34,012 nt of DNA from Azospirillum isscasi. Lineage in GTDB: Bacteria > Pseudomonadota > Alphaproteobacteria > Azospirillales > Azospirillaceae. Location of the stretch: NCBI RefSeq assembly GCF_030849505.1, contig NZ_JAUJFI010000009.1, positions 1 to 34,012 on the forward strand, given 5' to 3'. A program made the translations under genes and the position numbers. Positions 7,647 through 15,353 of this stretch are shown one piece after another. Within the stretch, counting starts at the first letter, position 1; every line of letters begins with the position of its first letter. A model generated the notes under the pieces. The model saw nothing but the letters and a program-made list of their open reading frames with translations, was not told the origin of the DNA and made no database searches.

Positions 7647-7676
7647 GGGCGTCCGGTCCGCCGGACGCCCTTTTCG
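7647..7676 (+). terminator. Rho-independent terminator after rpmE
   Basis: The perfect 10-bp stem GGGCGTCCGG (7647-7656) / CCGGACGCCC (7661-7670) has a TCCG tetraloop and a following TTTTCG, 26 nt after the rpmE stop. Confidence 0.88.
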
Positions 7677-7708
7677 CGTTCGCAGCGTTCTGTGAAGCCG
7701 CGCCGGGG

Positions 7709-8116
7709 TCAGCCGGCCATCGCCACCGCGTCGCGGGCGCGCTCGTCCAGGCGGGCGACGCGCATGTAGAGCCGGTGGCTGCGCTCCAGAAGGCTGCGCA
7801 GGCCCTCCGGCAGTTGTTCGTTGTCGGGGCCGGAGGGATCGGTGCAGATCTCGCCGCCGGACAGGGCGAAGTCGTCGCTCGCCGCCTGCGCGCGGCTCAT
7901 CTCCCCGGCATGGACGGCCTTCTGCGCCAGAAGCCAGGCCATGACCTGGGTCAGGCGGCTGGTCACCCGCATCGATTCGTACGAGATTTGAAGCCGGACC
8001 TGGGGCGGCAGCGCCCGGTGGCTGACGGCATCATGATAGGCGATGTAATTGCGCGCCTCGATCAGCAGCGCCATCGTCTCGTCATAGGTCCCGTTGAAGA
8101 AGGTCGGTGTTTCCAT
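7709..8116 (-). CDS. DUF1465 / RcdA-like protein
   Basis: This is a 135-residue helical protein of the DUF1465 family, which contains Caulobacter RcdA, the adaptor that helps deliver CtrA and other substrates to ClpXP at the cell pole. Recognisable family segments are ETMALLIEARNYIAYHD, the strongly conserved ESMRVTSRLTQVMAWLLAQKAVHAGEM region (about residues 48-75), and LPEGLRSLLERSHRLYMRVARLDE near the end. The protein is shorter than I expect for RcdA, mainly at the N terminus and the acidic loop. The ATG at 8116 is preceded by a GTG at 8119, and a GGAGGGG lies 7-10 nt upstream of either. The family call rests on memory of conserved patterns; the role in proteolysis is inference. Confidence 0.72.
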   Translation of the reverse strand: METPTFFNGTYDETMALLIEARNYIAYHDAVSHRALPPQVRLQISYESMRVTSRLTQVMAWLLAQKAVHAGEMSRAQAASDDFALSGGEICTDPSGPDNEQLPEGLRSLLERSHRLYMRVARLDERARDAVAMAG

Positions 8117-8259
8117 CACGGCCGTACCCCTCCCGCGGCCTGATGGCCCGTTTCCGAGCCTCGCCGCAACTGATTAACAATCTGTGAGTGGATGTGGACT
8201 CCCGCCGTCCGCCCCTTGGCCGGCGGCGGCGTGGTCCGGCGAAATTCGAAAAGCGCCCT

Positions 8260-8288
8260 CTTGAACGGTCCGGGCACTCGCTTATCTG
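8260..8288 (+). promoter_or_regulatory. Possible sigma-32 (RpoH) promoter of hsp20
   Basis: CTTGAA (8260-8265) followed after 17 nt by TATCTG (8283-8288) resembles the alphaproteobacterial heat-shock promoter, in which CTTGA is the best-conserved part. It would give a leader of about 100 nt, long enough for the ROSE-like element. Confidence 0.5.
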
Positions 8289-8294
8289 ACGCGG

Positions 8295-8398
8295 TGAAGG
8301 CGGACGCCCAGTCGGGGTTCGCCGGAACCGCAAGCCGGGGGACTGACGATGATCGTGGTCCCCGACCGCTGTATCGCTCTTTTGGAGGATATGTCATG
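8295..8398 (+). promoter_or_regulatory. ROSE-like RNA thermometer in hsp20 5' UTR
   Basis: The bases just before the start read TATCGCTCTTTTGGAGGAT (8372-8390), then ATGTC and the ATG at 8396. This closely follows the terminal ROSE hairpin of rhizobial small heat-shock genes, where a conserved TTGCTC-like stretch pairs with the Shine-Dalgarno GGAGGA and masks it at low temperature. Upstream, GGTCCCCGACC (8357-8367) and a GC-rich hairpin around 8315-8345 supply the multi-stem architecture. Heat would melt the last stem and allow translation. Confidence 0.72.
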
Positions 8399-8857
8399 CG
8401 CTCCTACGACCTTTCGCCCCTGTTCCGTTCGACCGTCGGATTCGACCGCCTCTCGCGTCTTCTGGAGAACGCGATGACCGGCGACGAGGCCGCCGCGTCC
8501 TACCCGCCCTACAACATCGAAAAGACGGGCGACGACGCCTACCGGATCACCATGGCCGTCGCCGGCTTTGGCCCGGAGGACCTGGAGATCACCGCTCAGC
8601 AGAACTCTCTGGTGGTCACAGGGAAAGCTAAGAAGGAACAGGAGACCGGCCAATTCCTCTACCGGGGTATTGCCGGCCGCGCTTTCGAGCGCCGCTTTCA
8701 GCTTGCCGACTTCATCAAGGTGGGCAACGCCAATCTGCTGAACGGACTGCTTCACATCGATCTGGTGCGCGAGGTGCCGGAGACGATGAAGCCGCGGACC
8801 ATTCAGATCAGCGCCAACGGCACGCCGAAGCCCGCGCTGACCCAGCAGGCCGCGTAA
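8396..8857 (+). CDS. Small heat-shock protein, Hsp20/IbpA family
   Basis: This 153-residue cytoplasmic chaperone holds unfolding proteins for later refolding by DnaK/ClpB. The N-terminal arm (1-35) starts MRSYDLSPLFRSTVGFDRL, as in IbpA proteins. The alpha-crystallin domain (about 38-130) contains YNIEKTGDDAYRITMAVAGF and the LVVTGK strand. FERRFQLADFIKVGNANLLNGLLHIDL corresponds to the conserved dimerisation and A-x-x-x-NGxL region. The tail includes the RTIQI motif (I-x-I-like), used in oligomer assembly. GGAGG at 8384-8388 is correctly spaced and is the element expected to be masked by the ROSE-like leader. It is monocistronic, with a strong terminator at 8885-8915. Confidence 0.95.
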   Translation: MRSYDLSPLFRSTVGFDRLSRLLENAMTGDEAAASYPPYNIEKTGDDAYRITMAVAGFGPEDLEITAQQNSLVVTGKAKKEQETGQFLYRGIAGRAFERRFQLADFIKVGNANLLNGLLHIDLVREVPETMKPRTIQISANGTPKPALTQQAA

Positions 8858-8884
8858 CCGCGAAGGTTCCGGACGTTCTTCGGA

Positions 8885-8915
8885 CGGCGCCCTGGGAAAC
8901 CGGGGCGCCGTTTTT
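8885..8915 (+). terminator. Rho-independent terminator after hsp20
   Basis: The stem CGGCGCCC (8885-8892) / GGGCGCCG (8903-8910) is followed by five T residues (8911-8915), 27 nt after the stop. It lacks a T run on the minus strand, so it would not serve the convergent kinase gene well. Confidence 0.85.
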
Positions 8916-8940
8916 GCGCCCCCGGCAGGCGCCGGCCTTT

Positions 8941-10833
8941 TCATAGGCCGGTCACGATCCGGTCGGGCGGCAGATCCACGGTCACCGTGGTCCCCCGCCC
9001 CGGCGTGCTGTCGATGCGCAGCGCGCCGCCATGCGCCTCGACCAGCCGCTTGGAGATGGACAGGCCGAGCCCCGTTCCCTCATAGCGCCGGGACATCGAC
9101 TGATCCACCTGGACGAAGGGGGTCAGCGCCTTCGGAATGTCCTCCGCCGTCATGCCGATGCCGGTGTCGATCACCGACAATTCCAGGCCCCCCGCCGCAC
9201 CCCGCCGCGCACGGATCATGGCGGACTCGCCGGAACGGGAAAATTTGACGGCGTTCGACAGCAGGTTCACCAGCACCTGCCGCAGGCGCAGCGCGTCGCC
9301 GGACAGCGGCGGCAGGCCATCCTCCATCTCGATGCGGATCGGCACCCCGCGCTTGCCCGCCTGGATGGCGACGAGGTTCAGCGCCTCGCCCACCAGGGCG
9401 GACGGATCGACGATGCCCTCGCTCAGACTCAGCCCGCCGGCCTCGATGGTCGTGAGGTCCAGGATGTCGTCGATGATCGCCAGAAGATGCTCGCCCGACT
9501 GGCGGATCGACCCGGCGTAATCGGTGTAGCGGTCCACCTCCACCGCCCCCAGCAACCGCATTTCGATCACCTGGGCGAAACCGATGACCGCGTTCAGCGG
9601 GGTCCTCAGCTCGTGGCTCATGATCTGGAGGAAGGCCGATTTGGCGCGGTCCGCCGATTCGGCGGCTTCCTTTGCCGCGATCAGGTCGCTTTCGATCCTC
9701 TTGCGCCCGGTGATGTCGCGGATGATGCCGGTGAAGATACGGCGCCCGCCCGTCTCCACCGCGCTGACCGACAGTTCGATGGGAAAGGCGGCACCGCCGT
9801 TCCCACGCACCGCCATGGCCTCCCGCACCGCCCCGGCACCGCGGGCCTGTCCGCCCGGCTGGTAGACGGCCAGCCCGCCGTCCTGCAGCAGCGGCCCGAT
9901 GCCCGGGATCAGCCGGTCGATCCGGTTCCACAGCATGTCCGCCGCCGGAACGCCGAACATCGCCTCCGCCGCCGGGTTGAAGCTGTGGACGATGCCCTCC
10001 CCGTCCATGGTGACGATGGCGTCGGCGGCGGCGTTCACGATGGCGTTGGTCCGCGCCTCCGCCATCAGGAGAGCGTCGGCGGTCCGCACATACTCGGTCA
10101 TGTCGGTCAGCGTCCCGACACAGCCCTGCACCCGTCCGTCCGCGTCGCTCAGCGGCGAGCCCTGGCACAGGGCGAAGGTGACCCCGCCGTCCGCCCCGCA
10201 GAAACGCAGGTTCAGCAGGACCGGCTGCCCCTCCGCCATCGCCCGCGTCCAATCCGCGTCCAGCCGCGGGCGGTCGTCCGGATGCAGGGCGGCGCGCCAG
10301 CCATGACCGGACAGCGCATCGGGGGTCAGCCCGGCGATGGCGGCGAAACGCGGGTTGGCGAAGACGAGTCCGCCCTCCCGGTCGGTCTGGAAAATGCCGA
10401 CCGGGGCGGAGCGGGCCAGCGTCTGATACAGCGCCTCGCTCGCCCGCAGGCGCCGTTCGGCCTCCACCCGGTCGGTCACGTCACGCGCGTTGATGACGAT
10501 TCCCTGGACGTCGGGGTCGTTCAGCAGGCTTCGCGCCGTCGCCTCCATATGGCGCCAGCCGCCCTCCCAATGACGCACCCGGCAGATGAACGGTTCCGCA
10601 GCGCCGGTGGGCACCCCGCTGCCGTGGCAGGCGAGGCGCCGGGCGGCCTCCCCACGGTCGTCCGGATGGACGCAATCCAGGACGAGCGTGCCCCGCAGCG
10701 ATTCCGGCAGAACGCCCAGCACGCGGAGCGAAGCGGCCCCCACATCGGCGAACCGGCCGTCACGCGACACCACCGCCATCACGTCGCCGGCATTCGCCAT
10801 CAGGGCATGAACATACCGCTCAAGACTCCGCAC
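8941..10833 (-). CDS. Cytoplasmic histidine kinase with three PAS domains
   Basis: This 630-residue hybrid-free sensor kinase has no predicted membrane segment. Three PAS domains lie at about 9-125, 132-250 and 262-380. The first two carry the HPDDR signature seen in PAS_3-type folds, and PAC-like ends include ARDVTDR, TDMTEY and IRDITGRK. The HisKA dimerisation domain has SHELRTPLNAVIGF with phospho-acceptor H407. The ATPase domain shows the N box around N527 (NLLSNAVKFS), G1 DTGIGM (556-561) and G2 GTGLGLSISKRL (587-598). All catalytic elements are intact. The start is GTG at 10833 after GGAAAGG. No response regulator is adjacent, so it is an orphan kinase; the signal (redox, light or ligand) cannot be read from the sequence. 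Confidence 0.92.
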   Translation of the reverse strand: MRSLERYVHALMANAGDVMAVVSRDGRFADVGAASLRVLGVLPESLRGTLVLDCVHPDDRGEAARRLACHGSGVPTGAAEPFICRVRHWEGGWRHMEATARSLLNDPDVQGIVINARDVTDRVEAERRLRASEALYQTLARSAPVGIFQTDREGGLVFANPRFAAIAGLTPDALSGHGWRAALHPDDRPRLDADWTRAMAEGQPVLLNLRFCGADGGVTFALCQGSPLSDADGRVQGCVGTLTDMTEYVRTADALLMAEARTNAIVNAAADAIVTMDGEGIVHSFNPAAEAMFGVPAADMLWNRIDRLIPGIGPLLQDGGLAVYQPGGQARGAGAVREAMAVRGNGGAAFPIELSVSAVETGGRRIFTGIIRDITGRKRIESDLIAAKEAAESADRAKSAFLQIMSHELRTPLNAVIGFAQVIEMRLLGAVEVDRYTDYAGSIRQSGEHLLAIIDDILDLTTIEAGGLSLSEGIVDPSALVGEALNLVAIQAGKRGVPIRIEMEDGLPPLSGDALRLRQVLVNLLSNAVKFSRSGESAMIRARRGAAGGLELSVIDTGIGMTAEDIPKALTPFVQVDQSMSRRYEGTGLGLSISKRLVEAHGGALRIDSTPGRGTTVTVDLPPDRIVTGL

Positions 10834-10919
10834 ATTTCACCTTTCCGCATCGCCGCTCGATGCAGTCCAGTAAGCCGGCAATCTGTTAACGATTCATGAC
10901 AACTCTGTAATCAAACAAG

Positions 10920-10951
10920 AAAAAGCGCCTTAGCACGCAGAGAATCGGCGC
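10920..10951 (-). terminator. Possible terminator after alpha/beta hydrolase gene
   Basis: On the minus strand, GCGCC (10951-10947) and GGCGC (10929-10925) flank the hydrolase stop codon, and TTTTTC follows (10924 downward). The stem is only 5 bp with a 17-nt loop, so it is a weak call. Confidence 0.4.
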
Positions 10952-11727
10952 GCAAAGGCATCTGTGGTTGCATCCGGCGCTTCGGTCATAACCATATGGC
11001 CTATGCCAGATAGCATGATGACTTCCGATCCTTTGATTTTTGCGGCAAGCGCCTTGCCGGACTTCGCCGGAGTCATACGGTCGACTCCGCCCAGCAGGAA
11101 CAGCGCCGGGCAGGACACCGCCGCCGCCGCCTCGCCGCCGCGGGTGTAGGCGTTGCAGGCGCCCAGATCGACGCCCAGCACGCCGGGCCGCGCCCGCTGC
11201 ATCAGCCGCCGCCCGCCGGGAACCAGCGACAGGCCGGGCGCCGCCGCGCCGCCGACATGCCCGCGCGGCCCGTGCCCCCAGCCGATGACCAGCTCGATGG
11301 CGGAGGGGTCGTTCAGCGCCGCCGCGGCCAGCAGGTCGGGATGGACCGGCATCGTCTCCGCGACACCCAGCAGGGCCAGCGATTCGACGCGGCTCCCATG
11401 CCGTGCCGCGGTTTCCAGGGCCACCAGGGCGCCCATGGAATGGCCGGCGAGCGCCGCCTTTGCCACCCCCGCCGCGTCCAGCAGCGCCACGATCCAGTCT
11501 GCCAGCCCCTCGACGGAGGCGACGGGCGCCCCGCCGGACCGGCCATGGCCCGGCAGGTCCACCGCCAGGACCGACCGCCCGTGATGGGCGAGGTAGCGGC
11601 TTTGCAGGCTCCACACCGTATGGTCCATGCCGGCGCCGTGGATCAGCACCAGCGCCGGCTTGGCCGGGTCGAAGGGCCGCCCGCCCGTGTGGGCGTAGAC
11701 GGTCTGGCCGTTGACGGTCAGTTCCAT
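10930..11727 (-). CDS. Alpha/beta hydrolase fold protein
   Basis: This 265-residue hydrolase has the complete catalytic triad: nucleophile S97 in GHSMG, acid D216 in GGVDRMTP, and H244 in GIGHMVM. The oxyanion region is LIHGAGMDHTVW at residues 28-39, and VDLPGHGRSGG (56-66) is the usual strand-4 region. The substrate is not predictable from sequence; likely types are esterases or related C-C or C-O hydrolases. The ATG at 11727 follows GAGGAGG. It starts 13 nt after the sulfhydrylase-like gene on the same strand, so it is probably co-transcribed. A link to sulfur amino acid metabolism, such as handling an acyl-homoserine ester, is only a guess. Confidence 0.88.
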   Translation of the reverse strand: MELTVNGQTVYAHTGGRPFDPAKPALVLIHGAGMDHTVWSLQSRYLAHHGRSVLAVDLPGHGRSGGAPVASVEGLADWIVALLDAAGVAKAALAGHSMGALVALETAARHGSRVESLALLGVAETMPVHPDLLAAAALNDPSAIELVIGWGHGPRGHVGGAAAPGLSLVPGGRRLMQRARPGVLGVDLGACNAYTRGGEAAAAVSCPALFLLGGVDRMTPAKSGKALAAKIKGSEVIMLSGIGHMVMTEAPDATTDAFARRFSAC

Positions 11728-11740
11728 GGCAGCGTCCTCC

Positions 11741-13051
11741 TCACGCCTTGGTCGCGGCGCGCAGCGCCTGGCGCAGGTCGTCGATCAGGTCGTCGCAATC
11801 CTCCAGCCCGATGGACAGGCGGATCATGTCCTCCCCCACCCCGGAGGCGGCGAGCGCCTCGGCGTCCAGCTGCGCGTGGGTGGTGCTGGCCGGGTGGATG
11901 ACCAGCGACTTGGCGTCGCCGACGTTGGCGAGGTGGGAGAACAGCGCCAGCTTCTCGATGAAGCGCCGCCCGGCCTCGCGCCCGCCCTTGATCCCGAAGG
12001 AGATGATGGAGCCGGCGCCGTGCGGCAGGAGCTGCGCGCGCAGCCGGTGGTCGGGATGGTCGGCCAGTTCCGGATGGGTGACCCAGGCGACGCTGCCGTT
12101 CTCCGCGTAAGCCTCCGATTCGAGGAAGCCCAGCACCTTGCGGGTGTTGTGGATGTGGCCCTTCATGCGCAGCGGCAGGGTCTCCACCCCCTGGAGGATC
12201 TGGAAGGCGTTCATCGGGCTCATGCAGGCGCCGAAGTCGCGCAGCCCCTCCGCGCGGGCGCGCATGATGAAGGCCGCCGGCCCGTATTCCTCCGCGAAGT
12301 CGATGCCGTGATAGCCGGCGTAGGGCTCCGTCAGGGTCGGGAACTTGCCCGACGCCTCCCAGTCGAAGGTGCCGCCGTCGATGATCACGCCGCCGATGGC
12401 GACGCCGTGCCCGGCCAGCCACTTGGTGCAGGAATGCATGACCAGATCGGCGCCGAAGCTCAGCGGCTTGCACAGATAGGGCGTGACGAAGGTGGCATCG
12501 ACCAGCAGCGGCAGCCCGGCCTCGTGCGCGATGGCCGACACCCGCGGGATGTCCAGCACCTCCAGCCCCGGATTGCCCAGCACCTCGCCGAAGACCAGCC
12601 GCGTCTCGGGCCGGATGGCCGCGCGGAAGCCGTCGAGGTCGCGCGGGTTGACGAAGGTCGTGGTGATGCCGAAGCGCGGCAGCGTGTAGGCCAGCAGGTT
12701 GCGGCTGCCGCCGTAGATCGAGGAGGAGGCGACGATGTGCCCGCCCGCGTCCATCAGAGTCATGATGGCGAGCGTCAGGGCCGCCTGGCCGCTGGCCGTG
12801 CAGACCGCGCCGACGCCGCCGTCCAGCGCCGCCAGCCGCTCCTCCAGCACCGCCACCGTGGGGTTGGAGATGCGGGAATAGATGTGCCCCGGCCGTTCCA
12901 GGTTGAACAGCGAGGCCGCGTGGTCGGTGTCGTCGAAGACGTAGGACGTGGACTGGTAGATCGGCACCGCCCGCGCCCCGGTGGCCGGGTCGGGCCGCTG
13001 GCCGGCGTGCAGGCTCAGCGTGTCGAACTTGAGGAACTTGGCGTCGGCCAT
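11741..13051 (-). CDS. O-acetylhomoserine aminocarboxypropyltransferase/sulfhydrylase-type PLP enzyme
   Basis: This 436-residue Cys/Met-metabolism PLP enzyme probably makes homocysteine (or cysteine) from O-acetylhomoserine and sulfide in direct-sulfhydrylation methionine synthesis. The PLP lysine is K210 in SCTKWLAGHG, the aspartate to the pyridine N is D185 in VDATFVTP, and the phosphate-binding YSRISNPT is at 58-65. Length and the FDTLSLHAGQ start match the MetY-type branch rather than shorter MetB or MetZ proteins. The ATG at 13051 follows AGGGGCAAGGGT. Its leader has a promoter at 13158-13186 and a terminator-like hairpin at 13064-13100, suggesting regulated expression. The hydrolase gene follows 13 nt downstream. 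Confidence 0.93.
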   Translation of the reverse strand: MADAKFLKFDTLSLHAGQRPDPATGARAVPIYQSTSYVFDDTDHAASLFNLERPGHIYSRISNPTVAVLEERLAALDGGVGAVCTASGQAALTLAIMTLMDAGGHIVASSSIYGGSRNLLAYTLPRFGITTTFVNPRDLDGFRAAIRPETRLVFGEVLGNPGLEVLDIPRVSAIAHEAGLPLLVDATFVTPYLCKPLSFGADLVMHSCTKWLAGHGVAIGGVIIDGGTFDWEASGKFPTLTEPYAGYHGIDFAEEYGPAAFIMRARAEGLRDFGACMSPMNAFQILQGVETLPLRMKGHIHNTRKVLGFLESEAYAENGSVAWVTHPELADHPDHRLRAQLLPHGAGSIISFGIKGGREAGRRFIEKLALFSHLANVGDAKSLVIHPASTTHAQLDAEALAASGVGEDMIRLSIGLEDCDDLIDDLRQALRAATKA

Positions 13052-13063
13052 ACCCTTGCCCCT

Positions 13064-13100
13064 GAAAAAGGTAAGGGCCGCCCGTGGTGCGAGCGGCCCC
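13064..13100 (-). promoter_or_regulatory. Terminator-like attenuator hairpin in the sulfhydrylase leader
   Basis: On the minus strand GGGCCGC (13099-13093) pairs with GCGGCCC (13081-13075), and TTACCTTTTTC follows. The hairpin ends only 12 nt before the ATG at 13051 and lies after the promoter at 13158-13186, so it is inside the transcript. That arrangement is typical of transcription attenuation. I could not match the leader to SAM-II or another known methionine riboswitch. Confidence 0.5.
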
Positions 13101-13157
13101 TGCTGTTTCGTGTTTTTTTTGCCTGCCCTGCTCAACTCGGTGAGCTGATTTGCGGCG

Positions 13158-13186
13158 AGGGTATGGCTGGATGACGCAAAGGTCAA
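13158..13186 (-). promoter_or_regulatory. Sigma-70-type promoter of the sulfhydrylase-hydrolase operon
   Basis: Minus-strand TTGACC (13186-13181) and TACCCT (13163-13158) are exactly 17 nt apart. The predicted start leaves a leader of about 100 nt. It lies 56 nt beyond the stop of the upstream ligase gene, so the two transcription units can be separate. Confidence 0.62.
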
Positions 13187-13241
13187 GTAGGGGCTTTCCG
13201 AAAGTTGCCCCGGATTTCCAACCAACTCGTTTCGAACCGTC

Positions 13242-14372
13242 TCACGCAACGCCGACCATCGTTTCCTCGGCCAGCCAGTCCACCACCCGGGCCAGGGCCT
13301 CCCAGCCGGTGGCGCCGTGCTCCAGCGCCTCGCGGTAGATGGCCACCTGGCGATGGGCGCTGGTGCCGCGGCGGATGATGTCGCGGGCGTGGGCGACCTC
13401 CGCCACGCAATCGAAATGCTCCGCGTCCTCGCGGGTCAGCTCGATCAGCTCCTCCATCAGGTCCGCGTAGGGAACGATGGTGCCGCGCCCGAAATCCACC
13501 AGCCCCTCGTCCAGGCCGTAGCGCTGGGCGCGCCAGCGGTTCTCGCCGATCAGCAGGTTCTTGTAGGGGCGCCAGACGACGTTCCTCAGCCGCAGCCGCC
13601 ACAACATCCGCAGCAGGCAACGGAACAGGGCCGCCACCGTCACCGCATCGTCCAGCCGGGTGCAGACGTCGGTGATCCGCATCTCCAGGGTCGGGAAGCG
13701 CTGGGACGGGCGGATGTCCCACCACAGCTTGCTGGCGTCCTCGATGATGCCGGCGTTGACCAGCACATTCACCTGCTGCTGGTACTCGCCGAAGCTCTGG
13801 AAGCTGTCGGGCATGCCGGTGCGCGGCAGCTCGTTCCACACCGCCAGCCGGTAGGACTTCCGTTCCATGTCCTGCCCCCGCCAAAAGGGCGAGGAGGTGG
13901 ACAGCGCCAGCAGATGCGGCAGGAAGTAGCGGACCTGGTTCATCAGGTCGATCCGCAGGTCGTCGTCCTCGATCCCGACATGGACGTGCATGCCGCAGAT
14001 CATCAGCCGCCGCGCCGGGGCGCCCAGGTCGCGGGCCAGCATGTTGTAGCGGTCGCGGTTGGTGTGCTTCTGCGGCTCCCACGCGGCAAAGGGATGGGTG
14101 GAGGCCGCGATCGGGGCGAGGTTGTGGGCGCGCGCCACCCCGGCCACCGTCGCCCGCAGCCGCGCCAGCTCCACCCGCGCCTCCTGCAGGGTCGCGCAGA
14201 CCGGCGTGCCGACCTCGATCTGGCAGCGCAGGAATTCCGGGTGGATCTGGCCGGGCGCCTGCTCCTGGCAGGCGGCCAGCATCTCGTCGGGCGGGTTGCG
14301 CGCGATGTCCCGCGAATTGCGGTCCACCAGCAGATACTCTTCCTCAAGCCCCAGCGTGAAGGCCGGCTCCAT
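13242..14372 (-). CDS. Carboxylate-amine ligase, YbdK / GCS2 family
   Basis: This 376-residue ATP-dependent ligase of the glutamate-cysteine ligase type 2 (YbdK) family forms an amide or peptide bond between a carboxylate and an amine. Family motifs are FTLGLEEEYLLVD (5-17), with the Glu cluster that binds metal-ATP; CQIEVGTPVC (50-59); MICGMHVHVGI (123-133); and, near the end, RYGLDEGLVDFGRG. E. coli YbdK has weak glutamate-cysteine ligase activity, so the true substrates here are unknown. The ATG at 14372 follows GGGAG and is 6 nt from the stop of the amidohydrolase gene, so the two are translationally close and surely one operon. Confidence 0.9.
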   Translation of the reverse strand: MEPAFTLGLEEEYLLVDRNSRDIARNPPDEMLAACQEQAPGQIHPEFLRCQIEVGTPVCATLQEARVELARLRATVAGVARAHNLAPIAASTHPFAAWEPQKHTNRDRYNMLARDLGAPARRLMICGMHVHVGIEDDDLRIDLMNQVRYFLPHLLALSTSSPFWRGQDMERKSYRLAVWNELPRTGMPDSFQSFGEYQQQVNVLVNAGIIEDASKLWWDIRPSQRFPTLEMRITDVCTRLDDAVTVAALFRCLLRMLWRLRLRNVVWRPYKNLLIGENRWRAQRYGLDEGLVDFGRGTIVPYADLMEELIELTREDAEHFDCVAEVAHARDIIRRGTSAHRQVAIYREALEHGATGWEALARVVDWLAEETMVGVA

Positions 14373-14378
14373 GAACGC

Positions 14379-15278
14379 TCACTCCCGCGGGAACAGTTTG
14401 ACCTGATGGAGGGCCGGGTCGGCCAGGATCGGCTCCAGAGCGTCGCCCAGCACCGTGGCCCAAAGCCCAGCCCCTTCCGGGGTGGCGATCAGATCCTGGC
14501 GCACCTCCACCAGCACGTTGGGCAGGCCGGCGGGGGTGGCGTGGGTCTCCACCGTGCCGCCCAGCGTGGTGCGGCCCGAATAAGGCTCGTTGTCGCCCAC
14601 GCACCAGCGCCCGTCGGCGCGCAGCCGTTCGATCATCGGCAGCGGGATGCGCGGGTCGCGGTCCCACAGGATGCCGACGTGCCAAGGCCGCACCACCCCC
14701 CGCATGACCGGGGTGAAGCTGTGGATCGAGACGATGGCGGGCACCTGGCCGCGTCCGCGGTGCCGGGCGACCTCGGCGGCGATGGCCGACTGGTAGGGGG
14801 TGAAGATGGCCTCCACCCTGCGCTGCACCTCCGCCGCATCGAGCGCCCGGTTGCCGGGGATCACCACGTCGTCGCTGACCACCGGAATGGCGGTGGCATC
14901 GTCGAGCGCCCGGTTCGGATCGATGACCAGCCGCGAATAGCCGGACAGCACGGCGGTCGCCCCGAATCGCCCGGCCAGCCGCCGGGTCAGGGCCGCCGCC
15001 CCGATGTCCCAGGCGATGTGGCGGGACAATTGCGCCTCGGTCAGCCCCAGATCGCCGAGCGCCTTCGGAATCGCCCGGGCCGCGTGGTCGCAGACCAGGA
15101 TCAGCGGGCGTTCGGCGTCGGGGTTGAGCACCGTCACCGGCGGCGGGTCGCCGGGTCCGAGCAGCGGTGCCGCGGGGGCGGTGCGCGGCGGAGTCGGCGC
15201 CGTCACCGGCCGGGAATGCTCGGCGGGCTGCCGGGAACTCGATTCGGAGAAAGGCTGGTCGGAGGAAGGCTGGGTCAT
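14379..15278 (-). CDS. N-formylglutamate amidohydrolase-family protein
   Basis: This 299-residue FGase-family zinc amidohydrolase is related to HutG-type N-formylglutamate deformylase. A Pro/Ala/Ser-rich leader of about 45 residues precedes the domain. Recognisable motifs are ILVCDHAARAIP (about 60-71), SRLVIDPNRALDD, IHSFTPVMRG with RPWHVGILWDRD, VGDNEPYSG and LVEVRQDLI. No other histidine-degradation (hut) gene is nearby, so a hut role is doubtful. Pairing with a carboxylate-amine ligase suggests action on an amide or glutamyl-type compound. The ATG at 15278 is the first convincing start; its ribosome-binding site is weak, and a later start within the low-complexity leader is possible. Confidence 0.86.
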   Translation of the reverse strand: MTQPSSDQPFSESSSRQPAEHSRPVTAPTPPRTAPAAPLLGPGDPPPVTVLNPDAERPLILVCDHAARAIPKALGDLGLTEAQLSRHIAWDIGAAALTRRLAGRFGATAVLSGYSRLVIDPNRALDDATAIPVVSDDVVIPGNRALDAAEVQRRVEAIFTPYQSAIAAEVARHRGRGQVPAIVSIHSFTPVMRGVVRPWHVGILWDRDPRIPLPMIERLRADGRWCVGDNEPYSGRTTLGGTVETHATPAGLPNVLVEVRQDLIATPEGAGLWATVLGDALEPILADPALHQVKLFPRE

Positions 15279-15353
15279 CGTCGGACAATATTGCAGGAGA
15301 TGGGATGGTCCGGAAGCCGACAAAAAAGTGGTAGGCCGCGGGCACGGGATGCT

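Noticed and set aside
9031..10899. Plus-strand open frame opposite the histidine kinase
   Set aside because: A His/Arg/Gln-rich shadow of a high-GC gene; the kinase on the other strand has all H, N, G1 and G2 motifs.
13052..13160. SAM-II riboswitch upstream of the sulfhydrylase gene
   Set aside because: The gene type and lineage made it likely, but the conserved SAM-II sequence blocks were not found by eye on the minus strand; only a terminator-like stem is supported.
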